Shown here one piece after another: positions 5,105 through 6,309 of a DNA stretch of 6,309 nt. The position numbers were made by a program, and so were the translations under genes. The DNA is from CAYOEJ01 sp964403015 (lineage in GTDB: Bacteria > Actinomycetota > Actinomycetes > Actinomycetales > Actinomycetaceae). Location: NCBI GenBank assembly GCA_964403015.1, contig CAYOEJ010000065.1, positions 1-6,309 on the forward strand, given 5' to 3'. Numbering within the stretch: position 1 is the stretch's first letter; each line of letters starts with the position of its first letter. A model generated the notes under the pieces. It was given only the letters and a program-made list of their open reading frames with translations. It made no database searches and was not told the origin of the DNA.

Positions 5105-6309
5105 ATGAGTGAAGAAAAGCAGAGCCTAGAAGAACGAGCACACAACCGCACCCAACGACCATCAGGTCAGGCTTTCCGCGAGTTCATCGCAGCCGACTGG
5201 GGAGACCGTCCGGCGGGTCCTGAGCGCAATGAGTCCGCCGATTACACGCCGGCTCGCCGCGCAAAGCTTGCGGAGCAGTTCCGCGGTGAACGCCTCGTGA
5301 TTCCGGCAGGAGATCTGAAGGTTCGCTCCAATGATACGGACTACCGCTTCCGCGCCCATTCCGCCTTCGCCCACCTCACGGGTCTTGGCGGCGAGGACGA
5401 GCCGGGCGCAGTTCTCGTACTCAACCCCGTGGACGACGCCGATAGCACCGGTGACACCCACGAGGCCACGTTCTACTTCCACCCGCGTGCCCCGCGTTCT
5501 TCCGAAGAATTTTACGCCGATGCCCGGCACGGCGAATTCTGGGTTGGCGCGCGCCTGTCAGCCGAAGAGATGCAGACAGCAACGGGCATCAAGGTGAGCC
5601 ATATCGACTCGATGCGTGACGCGCTGTCGAAAGACCTTGGCGCTGGCCAGGTTCAGCTCCGGGTTATCCCGCAGTCTGATGCGCAGGTTGAGGCTCTGGT
5701 GGCCCAATTGCGTGAGCAGAACGGCCTGACCGAGGGCGCAGCTGAACTCGACATGGAACTTGCCGAAGCAGCCTCCACTCTTCGTCTCATCAAGGACGAG
5801 TGGGAAGTGAAAGAAATGCAAAAGGCTGTTGACGTCACCGCCTCCGGTTTCGATGAGGTCATCCGCTCATTCCCGCGCGCCATGTCCCACTGGCGCGGCG
5901 AGAGAGTCATTGAAGGCGCGTTCAGCGCTAAGGCCCGCGAAGAGGGCAACGGCCTGGGGTATGACACGATTGCAGCCAGCGGCAATCATGCCAATACGCT
6001 TCACTGGATCTCCAACGACGGCAAGGTGCGCGACGGCGATCTCGTCCTCATCGACGCTGGCGCCGAAGTTGATTCGCTTTACACCGCCGACATCACCCGT
6101 ACTCTGCCTGCCAACGGCAAGTTCACACCGGCACAGCGCGAGGTTTACGACGCCGTTCTCGAGGCGTGCGAGTATGCGCTTGAGAAAGCTTCCGAGCCGG
6201 GCGTCCGGTTCCGTGACGTTCACGCCGCCGCTATGGAAATCATCGCCAATCACCTTGAGACTTGGGGCATGCTGCCGGTCTCGGCCGAGGAATCCCTCTC
6301 CCCCGACGC
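5105..6309 (+). CDS. pepP: Xaa-Pro aminopeptidase (aminopeptidase P, M24B), 3' end outside window
   Basis: This cytoplasmic metallopeptidase removes an N-terminal residue that precedes proline. The frame is open to the window edge and gives 401 residues; the usual actinobacterial form is around 500, so roughly 100 are missing. After a hydrophilic extension (1-45), the creatinase-like N-terminal domain covers about 46-200 and includes RAHSAFAHLTGL (83-94). The pita-bread catalytic domain starts near 230 (IKDEWEVKEMQKA). It shows GLGYDTIAASGNHANTLHW (283-301), whose His300 matches the catalytic His243 of E. coli PepP, and DAGAEVDSLYTADITRT (317-333), which supplies the metal ligands Asp317 and Asp329. 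The remaining ligands (one His, two Glu) should lie beyond the edge. The spacing of the two Asp residues is one longer than in E. coli. The ATG at 5105 is chosen because the promoter places the mRNA start there. It is transcribed divergently from the PHP-led cluster. Confidence 0.93.
   Translation, partial: MSEEKQSLEERAHNRTQRPSGQAFREFIAADWGDRPAGPERNESADYTPARRAKLAEQFRGERLVIPAGDLKVRSNDTDYRFRAHSAFAHLTGLGGEDEPGAVLVLNPVDDADSTGDTHEATFYFHPRAPRSSEEFYADARHGEFWVGARLSAEEMQTATGIKVSHIDSMRDALSKDLGAGQVQLRVIPQSDAQVEALVAQLREQNGLTEGAAELDMELAEAASTLRLIKDEWEVKEMQKAVDVTASGFDEVIRSFPRAMSHWRGERVIEGAFSAKAREEGNGLGYDTIAASGNHANTLHWISNDGKVRDGDLVLIDAGAEVDSLYTADITRTLPANGKFTPAQREVYDAVLEACEYALEKASEPGVRFRDVHAAAMEIIANHLETWGMLPVSAEESLSPD

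Noticed and set aside
5162..6253. Minus-strand open frames opposite the aminopeptidase gene
   Set aside because: The plus strand shows the full order of aminopeptidase P motifs, and these frames have no supporting signals.

Overview
The window looks like chromosomal DNA of a moderately GC-rich actinobacterium, possibly Actinomycetales. This rests on protein character, three GTG-start candidates, two genes that look leaderless, a RhlE-type helicase resembling the mycobacterial one, and an aminopeptidase P with the long N-terminus and DAG-x9-D metal spacing I associate with actinobacteria. The genus is not determined. No mobile element, CRISPR array, tRNA or recognisable rRNA was seen.

Layout. 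Positions 1-96 hold the end of an upstream transcript with a strong rho-independent terminator (63-96). Positions 97-299 are the leader and promoter region of a plus-strand DEAD-box RNA helicase (300-1940). Next comes a tail-to-tail junction with a minus-strand cluster. The junction is interrupted by exactly 100 Ns (2009-2108), and the same 22-base sequence sits on both sides of them, so the Ns probably stand for an unresolved contig overlap or a short tandem repeat.

The minus-strand cluster, in order of transcription, is a PHP-family phosphoesterase resembling RNase AM/YciV (5006 to 4173), a MarC-family membrane protein (4173 to 3559), and an uncharacterised multipass membrane protein (3474 to the gap). 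The PHP and MarC genes overlap by one base and look translationally coupled. The third gene follows after 84 bases that contain a sizeable inverted repeat. Divergently from the cluster, a plus-strand Xaa-Pro aminopeptidase gene (5105 to beyond 6309) starts from a good -35/-10 promoter placed so that its mRNA would begin at or beside the ATG.

How the genes fit together. The helicase (RNA unwinding) and the PHP enzyme (possible 5'-3' RNA trimming or nucleotide bisphosphate hydrolysis) both suggest RNA housekeeping. The aminopeptidase works in peptide turnover. The two membrane proteins have no assigned substrate. This is ordinary core genome, and I found no convincing new defence or mobile system. 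The items most worth a second look are the gap junction, the uncharacterised membrane protein, the hairpin before it, and the divergent leaderless promoter region.
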